From: Anadara kagoshimensis
Taxonomy: Eukaryota > Mollusca > Bivalvia > Arcoida > Arcidae
DNA: 64,000 bases
Reading direction: 5' to 3'
NCBI GenBank assembly: GCA_021292105.1
Contig: CM037868.1
Location: 25,942,732 to 26,006,731, forward strand
Shown here: positions 49,721 to 60,852 of the stretch, piece by piece
How the letters are laid out: the number at the start of each line of letters is the position of its first letter
Numbering within the stretch: the first letter of the stretch is position 1
The notes under the pieces: generated by a model
The model's database searches: none
Told to the model about the DNA's origin: nothing
Seen by the model: the letters and a program-made list of their open reading frames with translations, nothing else
Made by a program: the position numbers and the translations under genes

Positions 49721-50569
49721 TAACGTCTCTTAACCTGTATATACTGTGCACAGAGGCTATTTTGAACACGAAATATTGTAAATTCCGTTTTAATAAAAAA
49801 TTGCTTGGAAAAATTAACAGTTCATATTTATTCATTATTCAGAGACCTAACTAAAAAGTATGCTGCATATTTTGGTTAACGTCTATACATAGAAAAAAAA
49901 TCACATTTGTGACAGAAAATATGTATTCCAGCTAACCATTTGGGTCCCAAATTACAAATAAATGTTGGGTAAAAATTTACCTTTTCACCTGCGTGATTGA
50001 ATTAAGAAAATTCACACCTGGTCGACCTACATATAATAACCCAAAGATAATAAGGACCCTAATGGGAGTATTTATACTTAACCCGGCATTTTGATATTCT
50101 TAAAAAAATGGCAAAATTTATGGTATGTACACACTCACATAGACTGATTTAAAACAAAAAGTATTTTTCCACTTAGGCCTCCATTTTCTGTGCTGAAATA
50201 TAATTAAAATATTAAAATTTTAACAAAAAAAAAAAAAAAATTAGAATTAAAATTAAAATCGCAATATATGCATGCATACTTATCCCATGTAGCTATATCG
50301 CTACAACTTGAGGGACAAAATCAAAATCGCAATATATGCATGCATACTATCCCATGTAGCTTGAGGGACACCTTAAGGGACATATGGTCAGTTGCATATC
50401 TCTAGTTTATATTGATCCCAGGATTAAGTACAGTTCTTTTCTACCTCTTATTGAATGACAACAAACACATTGTTGGCATGTGACGGCCAACCATAGCACT
50501 TATTAGCTTAACTGCAAAAATCCACATTCCATTGCCTCCTTAATAATCCTCAGACACGACTACAGTAGT

Positions 50570-50605
<36 letters not shown>

Positions 50606-52341
50606 TATATATATATATATATATTAAAAACCCATTAAAAAAATTAACGTTGTGGCTATGGTAGACCGCAGAATGAGAAACCACCCGTGATACACGCATT
50701 TATATAACATTGTGACACATATAATAACCACCGTGGAAAATTAGTTCCGTTAATTCAATTACAAACCCAAAAGAAATTAATTTGTTTCTAATTCATTTCA
50801 TTCAAACGATACAAATTACATTTCATTCAGCTGTTTGGGTTGCACACCTTTCTGAATTAGCAGAGTAGAGATCAGATTTATAGGTAAATTTAATCCTAGT
50901 AAAAGACAGGCTCAGTACAGGATCAATGTTAGTAATGGCAGAATTTTTGGATGAATTAGATAGATTTCAATTAGTTTGTTTGTACCCTTCTTTCACGTTT
51001 TTCAACCAAATGGTTTTCACTTGAATTTTCCTACTTAGTCAAAAACAAACATACTAATCCATTTCCGAATCACAATCCAGAAGCAAATAAAAACTTTGGA
51101 ACCGACAAGTTAGGTTATACACGTGAACTTCCACCAGGGAAGTGAGGCCGGGTGCTCCGGAAGGGTAAGCACCTCCTGTTTAGCTAGCTACACCCGCCAC
51201 GTGTGTTATCAAAATTGTGTGAAAGATGATCCTTAAGACATTTTTAAGACTCAAGCTGTTGTTTCATTTCCATTCCTTAATCTTTAGACATTGTATCAAA
51301 CTCGAAATTGCAATGTCTTTGTGTCCTCATTAATGCATTAAGCTAAAACAGCAAGGTTTGAGTTGAGTAATGGTGTTTAATGTCCAATTCAAGGATAGAC
51401 TGTACAGTCCATTAAAAATACCCAATATCCATCTCAAAACAAACTGGAATATTCAGCTGAGACCCTCTCTTTCCGGCTCATTTTTTCCACGCCAACATCA
51501 TGTTCTTTCAGGTTTCCCACTGCCGTAATGCTTTTAATAATATCCGATCGATTGTTATGTTAGCCTGATTGTAATAAATAGCATGTGCATCAGTTTCTCT
51601 AAATAACTACAGATTTGATGTAGGTTGACTTTTATAATCAGTTTGTTAGTGGTAAAGTGATGTTACCTGTATAATCCGTAATTTCCGTAAACCAAGTGTC
51701 TGTAAAATAGGTCAAATAATGCTATGTAATTTTAATTGTTTAAAGATAAAATTATAATTTAAATAATTTTGTATTTTTTAAAATTATATTACAGAATTTT
51801 AAAGAAAAATTAAAATAATCCTCGGTTATAATGTTGGACAAACTAATGACTAGATGCATCATATTTTTAAAGGGAAGCCACAGAATTGTACCCGCAAATT
51901 CTTCTACGATGTGGCGGGACATTTGAATTACCTTAAAGCATGATTGATTGAATTGTGTTTAAAGCCCCAGTCAAGAATATTACACTTATACCAAGATGTC
52001 ACCACCTATAGATAAAGTGACAGATTTTTTTCAGTGCGCTCAGGGCAATGTACAGGGAGGGTTTTTTAACGTGCCACTCCTGCAGTGGGCATTGGTTTTA
52101 AAGGTTTCTGCCTAAGGACCCTGTGACTGACTTTCATACTTTAGGCAATGGCGATAAAGTTTTGTGACACTTCTATGCATATAAAATTCAGTTTGAGCTT
52201 AAATTTTCGGGCTGTTTAATAAATGTTTGCTACTATTTTTCTCAAGATACATTTTTGTTCATTCTGCCTGATATTTTTTTACCTTTTCTACGCCGACACC
52301 CTCATTAGGCCGATTAGATAGATCTATTCTATGGTAGGCGA

Positions 52342-52560
52342 CCACTGCGGTAGCTCAGTTGATAGAGTGCCGTATGTGAGAGGTTGTGGGTTCGAACCAC
52401 GGTCGGGTCTTACCCAAGACTAAAAAGTGGTTAGTGACTGTTCTTTCCCCAGGCACTTGGCATTACGAAATGAAAGTCACGGTTCTTTCGGATGGGGAAA
52501 ATAAACGAGGTCCCGTGTTACGGTAAGCGTGCCTTGTGAGGTGGGTAGAAATTTTAGCTT
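52342..52560 (+). mobile_element. tRNA-derived SINE
   Basis: Head with A box TAGCTCAGTTGATAGAGTG (52351-52369) and B box GGTTCGAACC (52389-52398). The body has GTGACTGTTCTTTCCCCAGG, CACTTGGCATTA-GAAATGAA and AACGAGGTCCCGTGTTACGG. The body matches the SINE at 59020-59190 and fragments near 37960-38060 and 44850-44900. Confidence 0.85.
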
Positions 52561-52734
52561 TTCCGGCGTTCCCTCGTAACAATGTTTTCTTTTCGTGCGG
52601 TTATAAATCGGCGACAATTATTTATCATTACTATATGAAAATACACGAATTCTTTAAATAAATTTATTGTTTTTGTAAGCCAATTGTCTTTTTTTGGGGG
52701 GGGGGGGGGGAATTAATGTCCAGTAAATGTATTA

Positions 52735-52955
52735 TCCCCGCCAAATTTAGTGTCAATCTTGAAGAAATCCGCCTATACGGATAGGTGGCGCAACAACGAA
52801 CTACGGTCCTTTGTGACGTCATTTGGATGACAACAATCGTATCCACGATACAGTATTGATGTGCGAAATGCTGTAGCAGTACACAATCTTCGGAACTTGA
52901 ATCAGGTTGACATAAAATACGTGTTCGATCTGAACTGCTAGAAAATGTAAGTACA
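52735..52955 (+). promoter_or_regulatory. Candidate duplicated promoter and noncoding first exon, copy 1
   Basis: Contains a perfect CRE, TGACGTCA (52814-52821), and ends in CTAGAAAAT|GTAAGTAC, a strong donor. It is about 80% similar to 53215-53433, including ATAGATGGCGCAACAA-GAA, AACAATCGTATCCA-GATACA and ATAAAATACGTGTTCGATCT. It is placed 5' of the unrecognised plus-strand gene whose first coding exon starts with an acceptor. Promoter function is inferred. Confidence 0.45.
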
Positions 52956-53214
52956 CGCACTGATTAAATTTTGTTTGGAATTCGTTAATACAGCATATTA
53001 TGCGAAGATAATCACGCCATGTAACATTAAACGAATTTTCCGTTCTTTTTGGGGGGAATCACGCATAATGCATAATCACACACACAGAAACAAAGTTTTT
53101 AACGATTTTTTTATTTTTATTATTATTATTTTTTGAAAAGCCCAAAAATAAATATTTACGAAACATATTCTCCAAAAAGAATAGTTTTTTAAGATGTGCC
53201 AATTATGAAACTGG

Positions 53215-53433
53215 CCCCTGTGTGTTGAAGATTTGGCGGGTGTCCAATTATGCGGCTACACCAATAGATGGCGCAACAATGAATTTTGTATTCTTTTGTG
53301 ACGTCATCTGAATGGCAACAATCGTATCCATGATACAGTATTGATGAGTGGGATGTTGTAACACTTCACATTCCTTGGAACTTGAATCAGTTTGGCATAA
53401 AATACGTGTTCGATCTGAATCGCTAGTAAAAGT
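53215..53433 (+). promoter_or_regulatory. Candidate duplicated promoter and noncoding first exon, copy 2
   Basis: Carries TGACGTCA at 53299-53306 at the same relative position as copy 1 and ends in TAAAA|GTAAGTAT. Shared preservation of the CRE and donor in two otherwise diverged copies (about 480 bp apart) suggests both elements matter or that the duplication is recent. Confidence 0.45.
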
Positions 53434-55016
53434 AAGTATAGGTATTTTAGATTATGATATGAATGCATAAATTCAGCATATTATGAAAAGATAATCAAGC
53501 AATGAAAGTAATCAGATTTCTCAAGTTATTGCATTATCACGCACTGTAATTAAACGAATTTCTCCGTTCTGTTTGGAATTGAGCATGTACATTTCAACTT
53601 GTTGCATAATCACGCACGTGAACGGATTTCTCCGGATTGATCCTTGTAAAGATTAAAGTGTGAAGGCGATAATCTTTTTCGTCACTAGATAATAACAGAA
53701 TGAAGTTTTTATAGGTTTCAGCCAACTGATTTTAATTGTAAAATTGTGCCTCATGCATTATAAGTTGTACAGCGCAAAGTGCTGTAAAAACGAAATTTTA
53801 AGTAACTTTTGGTTGAAAACGGGAATTTTGAGAAAAATGACACAACAATTTTAATTTTCAAGATATAGATCTCATAGGCCGAATTGTCTGCTTTAAACGA
53901 TGGTAAATTATTTTTGATATTGCTACAAAAGCAATTTTAAAAAGAATTATATGCCATCGTTAAAGCAGATAATTCGGCCTATTGAGGGATCATGGATTTT
54001 TATAATTATTTCGGTTTTTTTTAACTTTGGGCAAAAAATTTTTTAAAAAAAATCCAAATTTCAAGAAGATCGGGTTATTGGTCAATTTATTTTTGGATGT
54101 ACAGTAAAACCTACTATAGTGATCACTTCTACATTAAGACTATTTACCTCCACTGTTTTATGGTCCATATACTTCATATTTCGGGCAAAAATGACCTCAA
54201 TATTTTAATATCATATGTCCATTATGACCAGATCTATATACTCCATGTTTCAGGCAAAATGCAAAAGAACCTCTATACAAAGACCACGTGTCTATTAAGC
54301 CCACTTTTTAAAAATCCACATGCTTCATATTTAAGTCAAAAAGAACCTTAATATAATGACTACATGTACATGCATATTAAGTCCAGTCTATTTTAATATC
54401 CCTATGGTTCATATTTCAGGCAAAAAAACTCTTTAGAAAGACCACTTGCCTATTAATTCCACTTTATTAAAATCCACATGCTTCACATTTCAACCAAAAA
54501 AAACCCTCAATATAAAGACTACATGTGGGTCCTAGAAATATTGATTTTACAGATATGTGGTCTTTGATCTTGTCTGAAATATGAACCATAGAGCTGGTCT
54601 TAATATGCATGTGTGTAGTCTTTAAGGGATCAATAATTCCATGACCCCTTCTAGAATGAACACTGTTTTGGTAATGAAATCTGGTTCCTTTCCCAAGGAA
54701 TATGTGGATTTGTTTCAATTCAATAGCTTTATTTTCTTAATATTTGAAATTCAGTTTACACTTAATAATCATACAACATGCTGACACAAATTCATGAAAT
54801 TCTTAATCATTGACCCTGACCACTTTATGAAAAGGCCATGTTGGTATTTTTTCAGGTTTCATTCTATAAAAGAAAAGGTAAAAAAAGTAAATGCACTAAT
54901 CTTTTAACTTTTTCATTTTTGCTGATTTTTCAAAAAAAGTGTAAGGTGTAAAATTTTAAATGTAGATAAAAAAAACCTTTGCGATTAGCCATACTAAAAT
55001 TAGTTTAGTCATAAAA
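53434..55016. other. Presumed first intron of the plus-strand gene; hairpin and diverged repeats
   Basis: A hairpin lies at 53874-53982: ATAGGCCGAATTGTCTGCTT with its inverse ending AATTCGGCCTAT, about 30-bp arms with one mismatch and one gap. From about 54095 to 54620 there are diverged copies of a MITE-like sequence (AGACCAC-TG-CTATTAA / TTCATATTTCAGGCAAAAA). No exon identified. Confidence 0.6.
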
Positions 55017-55399
55017 CTAGAAACACACCTCTTGTTTTGTTTGGCCCTATAACTGTTTGTTGTTTTAATGTTTAACAGTACTACCAGATAACTTAAAGAG
55101 GGGATAACAGTGAGGATTGTCAGTCAAACTAAAATATGTTCAGACAAGGAAACCAGAAACACACCTCTTGTTTTGTTTGATCCTATAACTGTTTGTTGTT
55201 TTAATGTTTAACATTACTACCAGATAACTTACAGAGGGGATAACAGTGAGGACTGTCAGTCAAACTAAAATATGTTCAGACAAGGAAACCAGAAACACAC
55301 TTCTTGTTTTGTTTGGCCTAACTGTTTGTTGTTTTAATGTTTTACAGTATTACCAGATATAAATGTATCAGGATTCTTACAGAGCTGGAAACAAGTGGG

Positions 55400-55693
55400 T
55401 TGGTTGGTTGAATGTTGCTTAACGTCGCTTCAGCAATTTTTCAGCTATTCGCGACAAGAACTATTTTATTAATCTCTATGGATTAATCTATGAACAATTT
55501 TGTGTATGCATGTTAGGTGCGAGTGTGTTGTATGGTCTGCCTTGTACTAGCGCGCACTCAGGGCGACTTTACGGTGCTAGCTCACAGAGTCAGTACGCCG
55601 CAGACAAGCGTACCACTCCCCCAGTCCATTATACTGATACCAGGTGAATCAGTAAAGGCCAACGGTAAGGAAAATTCACTTTCCCACATGTGG
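55400..55693 (+). mobile_element. SINE-like insertion in array unit 3
   Basis: About 294 bp interrupts the third unit and is flanked by the 13-bp direct repeat GGAAACAAGTGGG (55387-55399 and 55694-55706), as expected for a target-site duplication. Its start, TTGAATGTTGCTTAACGTCG followed by CTTCAGCAATTTTTCAGCTA, resembles the conserved end of a SINE group widespread in molluscs. No clear A and B boxes seen. Confidence 0.7.
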
Positions 55694-55741
55694 GGAAACA
55701 AGTGGGACTCGTCAGCCAAACTAAAATATGTCAAGTCATAG

Positions 55742-56700
55742 AAACGTTGTAAGGCTCGCCTGGTGCTCCAGATTGGTGACGTAGTTACGGCCACTGGCGA
55801 ACCAGCTCATTAGCTCATTTCTAAATGAAAAACATAGTCTGGCATTTACTGTATTTCATGATTTATTTGTTTAAGTCACCATGATACATAACATATGTAT
55901 AAACTTCCAATAAACTCTTAAAATCTAAATAATCTATCTAACCTGTGAATCTATATCTGTATTCCTACATATCTGTTCTATATCTCTCCCTCAATTGTAA
56001 TTGGTTTTTTTATAGTAAAACTTAATAATTATCTTATCACATGTATATATCTTGACATTTAACAGGTGTAAATATGTCTTAACACGTGTATATATATTCA
56101 AAAGTGTCTCATAAGTCTTTTAAGGCTGGATGTCATATATTTTATACTGATTGTACACACTATTTTATGTTTATATGACTTGTGACACTATAATAAAATA
56201 CTCATTATTATATTATTATTAATCTTTTTCTGGACACACCCCAAGTTATTGATTGGGTAGGTGTCATGTCTGGAGAAAAGGTAATTAACCAATCAAGAAT
56301 AATGGAAAAGTCTGTATTTACTGAACAATTAACAAGTAATTACACTGTAGAGTTATGTCACCAAAGAGTTTATCACAAAAATAAATGTTAAATTGAGTTA
56401 AGTCCCTTATTGAGGTGTTATGGGGATAATCCCTTGTATAGACTTGATTTGACAGAAAAATATTTCCTTAATTAACCTTAATTGCAATAATATATTTGAG
56501 AAAGTTTAGATAAAGGATCTAATGAACATATGTTCTAAATGCCTAAAATAACTTTGGAAATCTTGATGAAATAAAAATAACTTTGAAAATATTGATAAAA
56601 TAAAATATGAAATATGCAGAAAATTTAACAAAATTGTAATGTATATTCTTGTATATTTTGAGTAATGCATAATTATGTAATGAATAAAAATCACCAAGGT
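55742..56700. other. AT-rich spacer within the exon-edge array
   Basis: It separates the first three array units from the other eight. It holds no exon-like sequence; short CACATGTATATAT and TTATTATT runs only. A head of unknown origin (CTCGCCTGGTGCTCCAGATT) lies at about 55753-55775. Confidence 0.5.
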
Positions 56701-57965
56701 TAGAGTGGTGACATACACCAGAAACGCACTTCTTGTTTTGTTTAGCCTAACTGTTTGTTTTCATGTTTTACAGTTTTACCAGATAAAAATGTATCTGAAT
56801 TCTTACAGAGGGGATAACAAGTGGGGCTTGTCAGCCAAACTAAAATATTTTCAGTCAGGGAAACCAGAAACACACCTCTTGTTTTGTTTGGCCTAATTGT
56901 TTGTTTTAATGTTTTACAGTACTACCAGATAAAAATGCATCAGGATTCTTACAGAGCAGATAACAAGTGGGGCTTGTCAGCAAAACTAAAATATGTTCAG
57001 TCAGGGAAACAAGAAACATACCTCTTGTTTTGTTTGGCCTAACTGTTACTCGTTTTAATGTTTTACAGTACTGCTGGATAAAAATGTATCAGGCTCCTTA
57101 CAGAGGGGATAACAAGTGGAGCTTGTCAGCCAAACTAAAATATGTTCAGACAGGGAAACCAGAAACACACCTCTTGTTTTGTTTGTCCTAACTGTTACTT
57201 GTTTTAATGTTTAACAGTAATACCCAGGATAAAAATGTATCAGGAGCCTTACAGAGCGGATAACCAGTGGAGCTCGTCAGCCAAACTAAAATATGTTCAG
57301 ACAGGGAAACCAGAAAACACCTCTTGTTTGTTTGTCCTAACTGTTACTTGTTTTAATGTTTAACAGTAATACCCAGGATAAAAATGTATCAGGAGCCTTA
57401 CAGAGCTGGAAACTAGTGGGACTCGTCAGCCAAACTAAAATATGTTCAGACAGGGAAAACGTACCAGAAACACACTTCTTGTTTTGTTTGACCTAACTGT
57501 TACTTGTTTTAATGTTTTACAGTACTGCTGGATAAAAATGTATCAGGCTCCTTACAGAGGGGATAACAAGTGGAGCTCGTCAGCCAAACTAAAATATGTT
57601 CAGACAGGGAAACCAGAAACACACATCTTGTTTTGTTTGGCCTAACTGTTTGTCATGTTAAATGTTTTCGAATACTGCTGAATGAAATGTATCAGGGTGC
57701 TTACAGAGGGGATAAGGAGTGGGGCTTGTCAGCCAAACTAAAATATGTTCAGACAGGGAAACCAGAAACACAATTCCTGTTTTGTTTGGCCTAACTGTTT
57801 GTTTTAATGTTTTACAGTACTGCCAGATAAAAATGTATCAGGATCCTTATAGAGCGGATAACCAGTGGAGCTTGTCAGCCAAACTAAAATATGTTCAGAC
57901 AAGGAAACCAGAAACACAGTCTTGTTTTGTTTGGCCTAACTGTTTGTTGTTTTAATGTTTTACAG

Positions 57966-58157
57966 TACTTCCAGATAAAAATGTATCAGGATCCTTATAG
58001 AGCGGACAACGAGTGGGACTCGGATGATAGTGATGACAGCGTTGAGGAAATACAGATAAAACGCTACCTAAACCCGGGCCTAGAGAGTGGGTTACAGCAG
58101 GCTAGGGCAATACAGGGGACGCATGTAGGTGTGAAAAAGCAGAGGGGATATTACCAG
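57966..58157 (+). CDS. Unrecognised plus-strand gene, first coding exon
   Basis: Acceptor GTTTTACAG, 64 codons in phase 0, donor CAG|GTAAAG. The likely start is the ATG at 57981-57983 (ATAAAAATGTAT), with five upstream codons as 5' UTR; otherwise the frame continues from an upstream exon. From Met it encodes MYQDPYRADNEWDSDDSDDS, VEEIQIKRYLNPGLESGLQQ and ARAIQGTHVGVKKQRGYYQ. The SDDSDDS stretch is an acidic casein-kinase-2-type patch. I do not recognise the family. The frame diverges from the upstream array copies just after ADNEW, which marks this as the only copy with a full coding continuation. Confidence 0.8.
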
Positions 58158-58196
58158 GTAAAGTATCTGTGTGAGAGAGAGAGAGAGAGAGAGGGT

Positions 58197-58262
58197 CGGT
58201 ATCAGCAAGCTTGTGTAATGCAGGGGACACATGTGGATGTGAAAAATAGGGAATATTACTAG
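58197..58262 (+). pseudogene. Decayed copy of the 3' edge of the preceding exon
   Basis: After a (GA)n run, YQQACVMQGTHVDVKNREYY repeats the exon end LQQARAIQGTHVGVKKQRGYYQ, followed by a stop (TAG) where the genuine exon has CAG and by GTATAATATCAG in place of GTAAAGTATC. Another (GA)n run (58270-58296) follows, so exon tail and microsatellite were duplicated as a unit of about 100 bp. Confidence 0.85.
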
Positions 58263-58860
58263 GTATAATATCAGAGAGAGAGAGAGAGAGAGAGAGATGG
58301 ATGGGTATAAGATATAATAGGGAGAAAGAAGAGAGAGTAGAAGGGGTAAAAGAAAGGATAATACAGATAGTGAAACAACTGCATAGAGCGATTGGCATTA
58401 AATAAAGAATGATTAAAAAACTATCAAGTTTATAATTATTTATAATAATCAGCATTTATTTTGATGGTTTCTATCATAACATGACTTAATCAAAAGCATT
58501 GAAATAAATGCTGTGAACTCTTAACTCAGGGGAATATTTTACTATTTATTTGCAAAAAGGTTCATTGAAACAATTTGGCTGTTTAGATTACCTCCATTGA
58601 AAAATGGATTTTATGAATGAACATTATTTCACAACCATTGTTTGTGACACATAGCATGATGCCACAAGGTAAGTACGGAAATACCTCATTAAAATGGAAC
58701 AGCCATGGGTATATCATTTGTTTTAGCAGAGTTGTTTTTTTTTCATGTTCTTATGAAGAAAAATATGGGTCAAGTTAGAATTATTTTTACATCACCTTGT
58801 TAAGTTTTGGATTCAGGTGATGCATGTTTTATTCAAATGTACAATTTTATTTTGTAACAG

Positions 58861-58988
58861 TTGAGCGATCTCCGTCACGCTGTGATCAATCTGAAGCAGA
58901 TAGGATATGATGGTCACCACTATGATGTGGAGGTCAGAGAAGATCTTCATAGGTCAACTCCAAAGCTGACCCATACTGCCATCAACAA
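58861..58988 (+). CDS. Unrecognised plus-strand gene, second coding exon
   Basis: Acceptor TTTTGTAACAG, phase 0 in. It encodes LSDLRHAVINLKQIGYDGHH, YDVEVREDLHRSTPKL and THTAINK. To join the next exon in frame, the donor must be AA|GTTGGT (58989), in phase 2; the alternative TTG|GTATCT three bases later gives a stop in the next exon. Composition is clearly coding relative to its flanks. No family recognised. Confidence 0.75.
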
Positions 58989-59189
58989 GTTGGTATCTTA
59001 ATCACTTTATTAATTACCAATACGGTAGCACAACTGCTTGCTTTGTAAGTGGGAGGTCATGGGTTCAAACCCCAACTGGGGTCTAACAAAGACTTGAAGT
59101 TCTTTTGCCAAGCACCCAGCATTTAGAAATGAAAGTCAAGGAATCCTTCTGAAGAGACTCTAAAAAACCAATGCCCAGTGTTATGGCAG

Positions 59190-59484
59190 TGGAAGCGCGT
59201 GGCCTAGTGGTTAAGGCATTGGACTCATGATTCGAAGGTCGTGGGTTCGATCCCTGGACCGGGCGATGTGTTGTGTCCTTGAGCAAGACACTTAATTTCA
59301 CGTTGTTCCAGTTCACTCAGCTGAAAAATAAATGAGTACCAGCAAAATGCTGGGGGTTAACCCTGCAATGGACCGGCGTCCCATTCACGGGAGAGTCTTG
59401 TACTCTCAGTCGCTTAGCGCCACAGAAACCGGGATAAGCTCCGGCCTGATGGGCCTAATGGCTCGGGACAGACTTTAACTTTAA
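59190..59484 (+). mobile_element. tRNA-derived SINE inserted into another SINE
   Basis: A box TGGCCTAGTGGTTAAGGC and B box GGTTCGATCC, with the same body as the copy at 5636-5930. It is flanked by a perfect 14-bp direct repeat CAGTGTTATGGCAG (59176-59189 and 59485-59498) and interrupts an older SINE (59018-59620) whose own head has B box GGGTTCAAACCCC at 59062-59074. The two halves of the host SINE rejoin exactly when the insert is removed. Confidence 0.95.
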
Positions 59485-60852
59485 CAGTGTTATGGCAGGC
59501 ATGGCATGTTAAAGAACCCTCCCTGTGCATTGCCCTGAGCACACTACAAAGGTAAAAAATTCTGCCATTTCAACTATAGCTGGGGGCATATCGATATAAA
59601 AGCCCATCAAATCAATCAATCATTATCAGTTGAGGTACCCGAGTCGCAGCTGAGTGGTTTAAATTAGCTCTAGATTAGGATCACATTTCCCCTCACTCAC
59701 TCACTCGGCTTAGTTCGAATTATACTTTGGGTAGATCCTTAGTGTTAAAAACATTTTGTCAGGTTGTTGGTTTCCTTCAGGCATTCTGGTTTCTCCCACC
59801 ATCCTAGAACTGACTGCCTCAATATAAGTGAAAGAATCTTGATTGGGGTAAAAAAAAAAAGCACTATTACTGAACATTGCATTTGTTATTACCAAGGTAC
59901 ATGTAGTTATATATCAAGACTTTTATCTGTTTATTTTCACTAAAAATTTCATGCCATAAAAATTACCTCCTCCCCCCAAAAAAAAGATAAATGTTAAATT
60001 TAAATACACAGTAATGTAAAGGTTTTTATCTAGAAGTGATGTGGTTCCTGGGCTGTCATACCCTTGCTGATAGGTATCATTTCACACGAAGTGATGGCAA
60101 AATGGGAAAATACATAGTAGAGAAAGTGTGTCATTCAATCACTGCATGTTTGATTTTTTTTTTCTAGCATTCCAATTTCCTGCACCTGGTTCCTGGGCTG
60201 TCACATCCATTTTTGGTACTGGGTTTAGGGCACTTGGAATTAGGAAAAATAGGCATTATTTCATGTAATTTCCAGGGAAAAGGGAAAATACATAGTTGAG
60301 AAAGTTTGTCATTTCAAATCCTAAAGGTTGATAATTTTTTTCCAGGTACTCCAATTTCCTCCATCATTTTTATGATTGGTATAGGTTTAAAAATATTGTT
60401 AGTGAAATAAAATTCCAACCAAACGAAGCTAGTCAGCAAAAAAATAAAGTTTTATATGTAATGGAGTTTGTCAGTGTACCACATGATCAGTACTCCTTAT
60501 CATTTGTGTGAAAGGTACATTTTGGAAAATGAGTTGAGTTGAGTAATGGTGTATAACGTCCTAGTCAAGAATATTTCACTTATATCGAGACGTTGCCAGC
60601 TATAGGTGAAGTACAGAAATTTTGCCTTTGTGTTCTGTGATGGCATTATACAGCAGGGTTCTTTATCGTGCCAAGCCTACCGTGACACGGGACCTCGTTT
60701 CTGTTGAAATTTCACAGAATAGCATCATGTTTATGGAAAAAACTGATTAATTAATTCCATCGCCAATGGAAATAATTATTCCGCAGAAACGTTATATGGT
60801 ATCACATTCACATGGTACACTGATGAACCCGGCCCATTTTGATTTTTAACAG
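59485..60852. other. Intron of the plus-strand gene
   Basis: Contains the 3' half of the host SINE to about 59620, a minus-strand dispersed repeat at 59700-59860, two diverged copies of a TTCCTGGGCTGTCA... / GGGAAAATACATAGT segment at about 60040-60145 and 60185-60310, and a plus-strand dispersed repeat at 60535-60715. No exon seen. Confidence 0.6.

Larger units (their letters stand above)
49113..52341. other. Intergenic stretch between PIP5K1 and the plus-strand gene
   Basis: Besides the poly-T and tRNA-like segments it contains a poly-A run followed by (TA)n at 50571-50625, a short direct duplication at 50255-50360 (AAAATCGCAATATATGCATG), a dispersed repeat at 51040-51225 shared with 26500-26640 and 36130-36300, and another at 51945-52140. 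No coding exon seen. Confidence 0.65.
55017..57960 (+). repeat. Array of about eleven copies of an exon 5' edge, mostly 146-149-bp units
   Basis: Each unit has a T-rich tract, a TTTTACAG-like acceptor, TACTACCAGATAAAAATGTA and TCAGGA--CTTACAG, then intron-type sequence AGCCAAACTAAAATATGTTC and TCTTGTTTTGTTTGGCC. Acceptor-equivalent positions: 55079, 55215, 55349, then 56774, 56920, 57069, 57218, 57367, 57523, about 57671 and 57818; the genuine exon starts at 57966. Most keep AG; those at 55215 and 57671 do not. Read from the acceptor, a unit encodes YYQIKMYQDSYRADNKW and stops after about 40 codons. Confidence 0.95.

Noticed and set aside
49602..49835. Open frame with RFALQTGDPGSIPGVEG
   Set aside because: It is the well-known translation of a tRNA-like B-box region, not a gene.
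52345..52415. Functional tRNA gene
   Set aside because: A and B boxes are present, but the acceptor stem does not pair convincingly and the sequence runs on into a SINE body found elsewhere in the window.
56821..57955. A chain of overlapping short open frames starting MGLVSQTKI or similar
   Set aside because: They are out-of-phase readings of the exon-edge array; the frame that starts at the acceptors is the one that matches the genuine exon.
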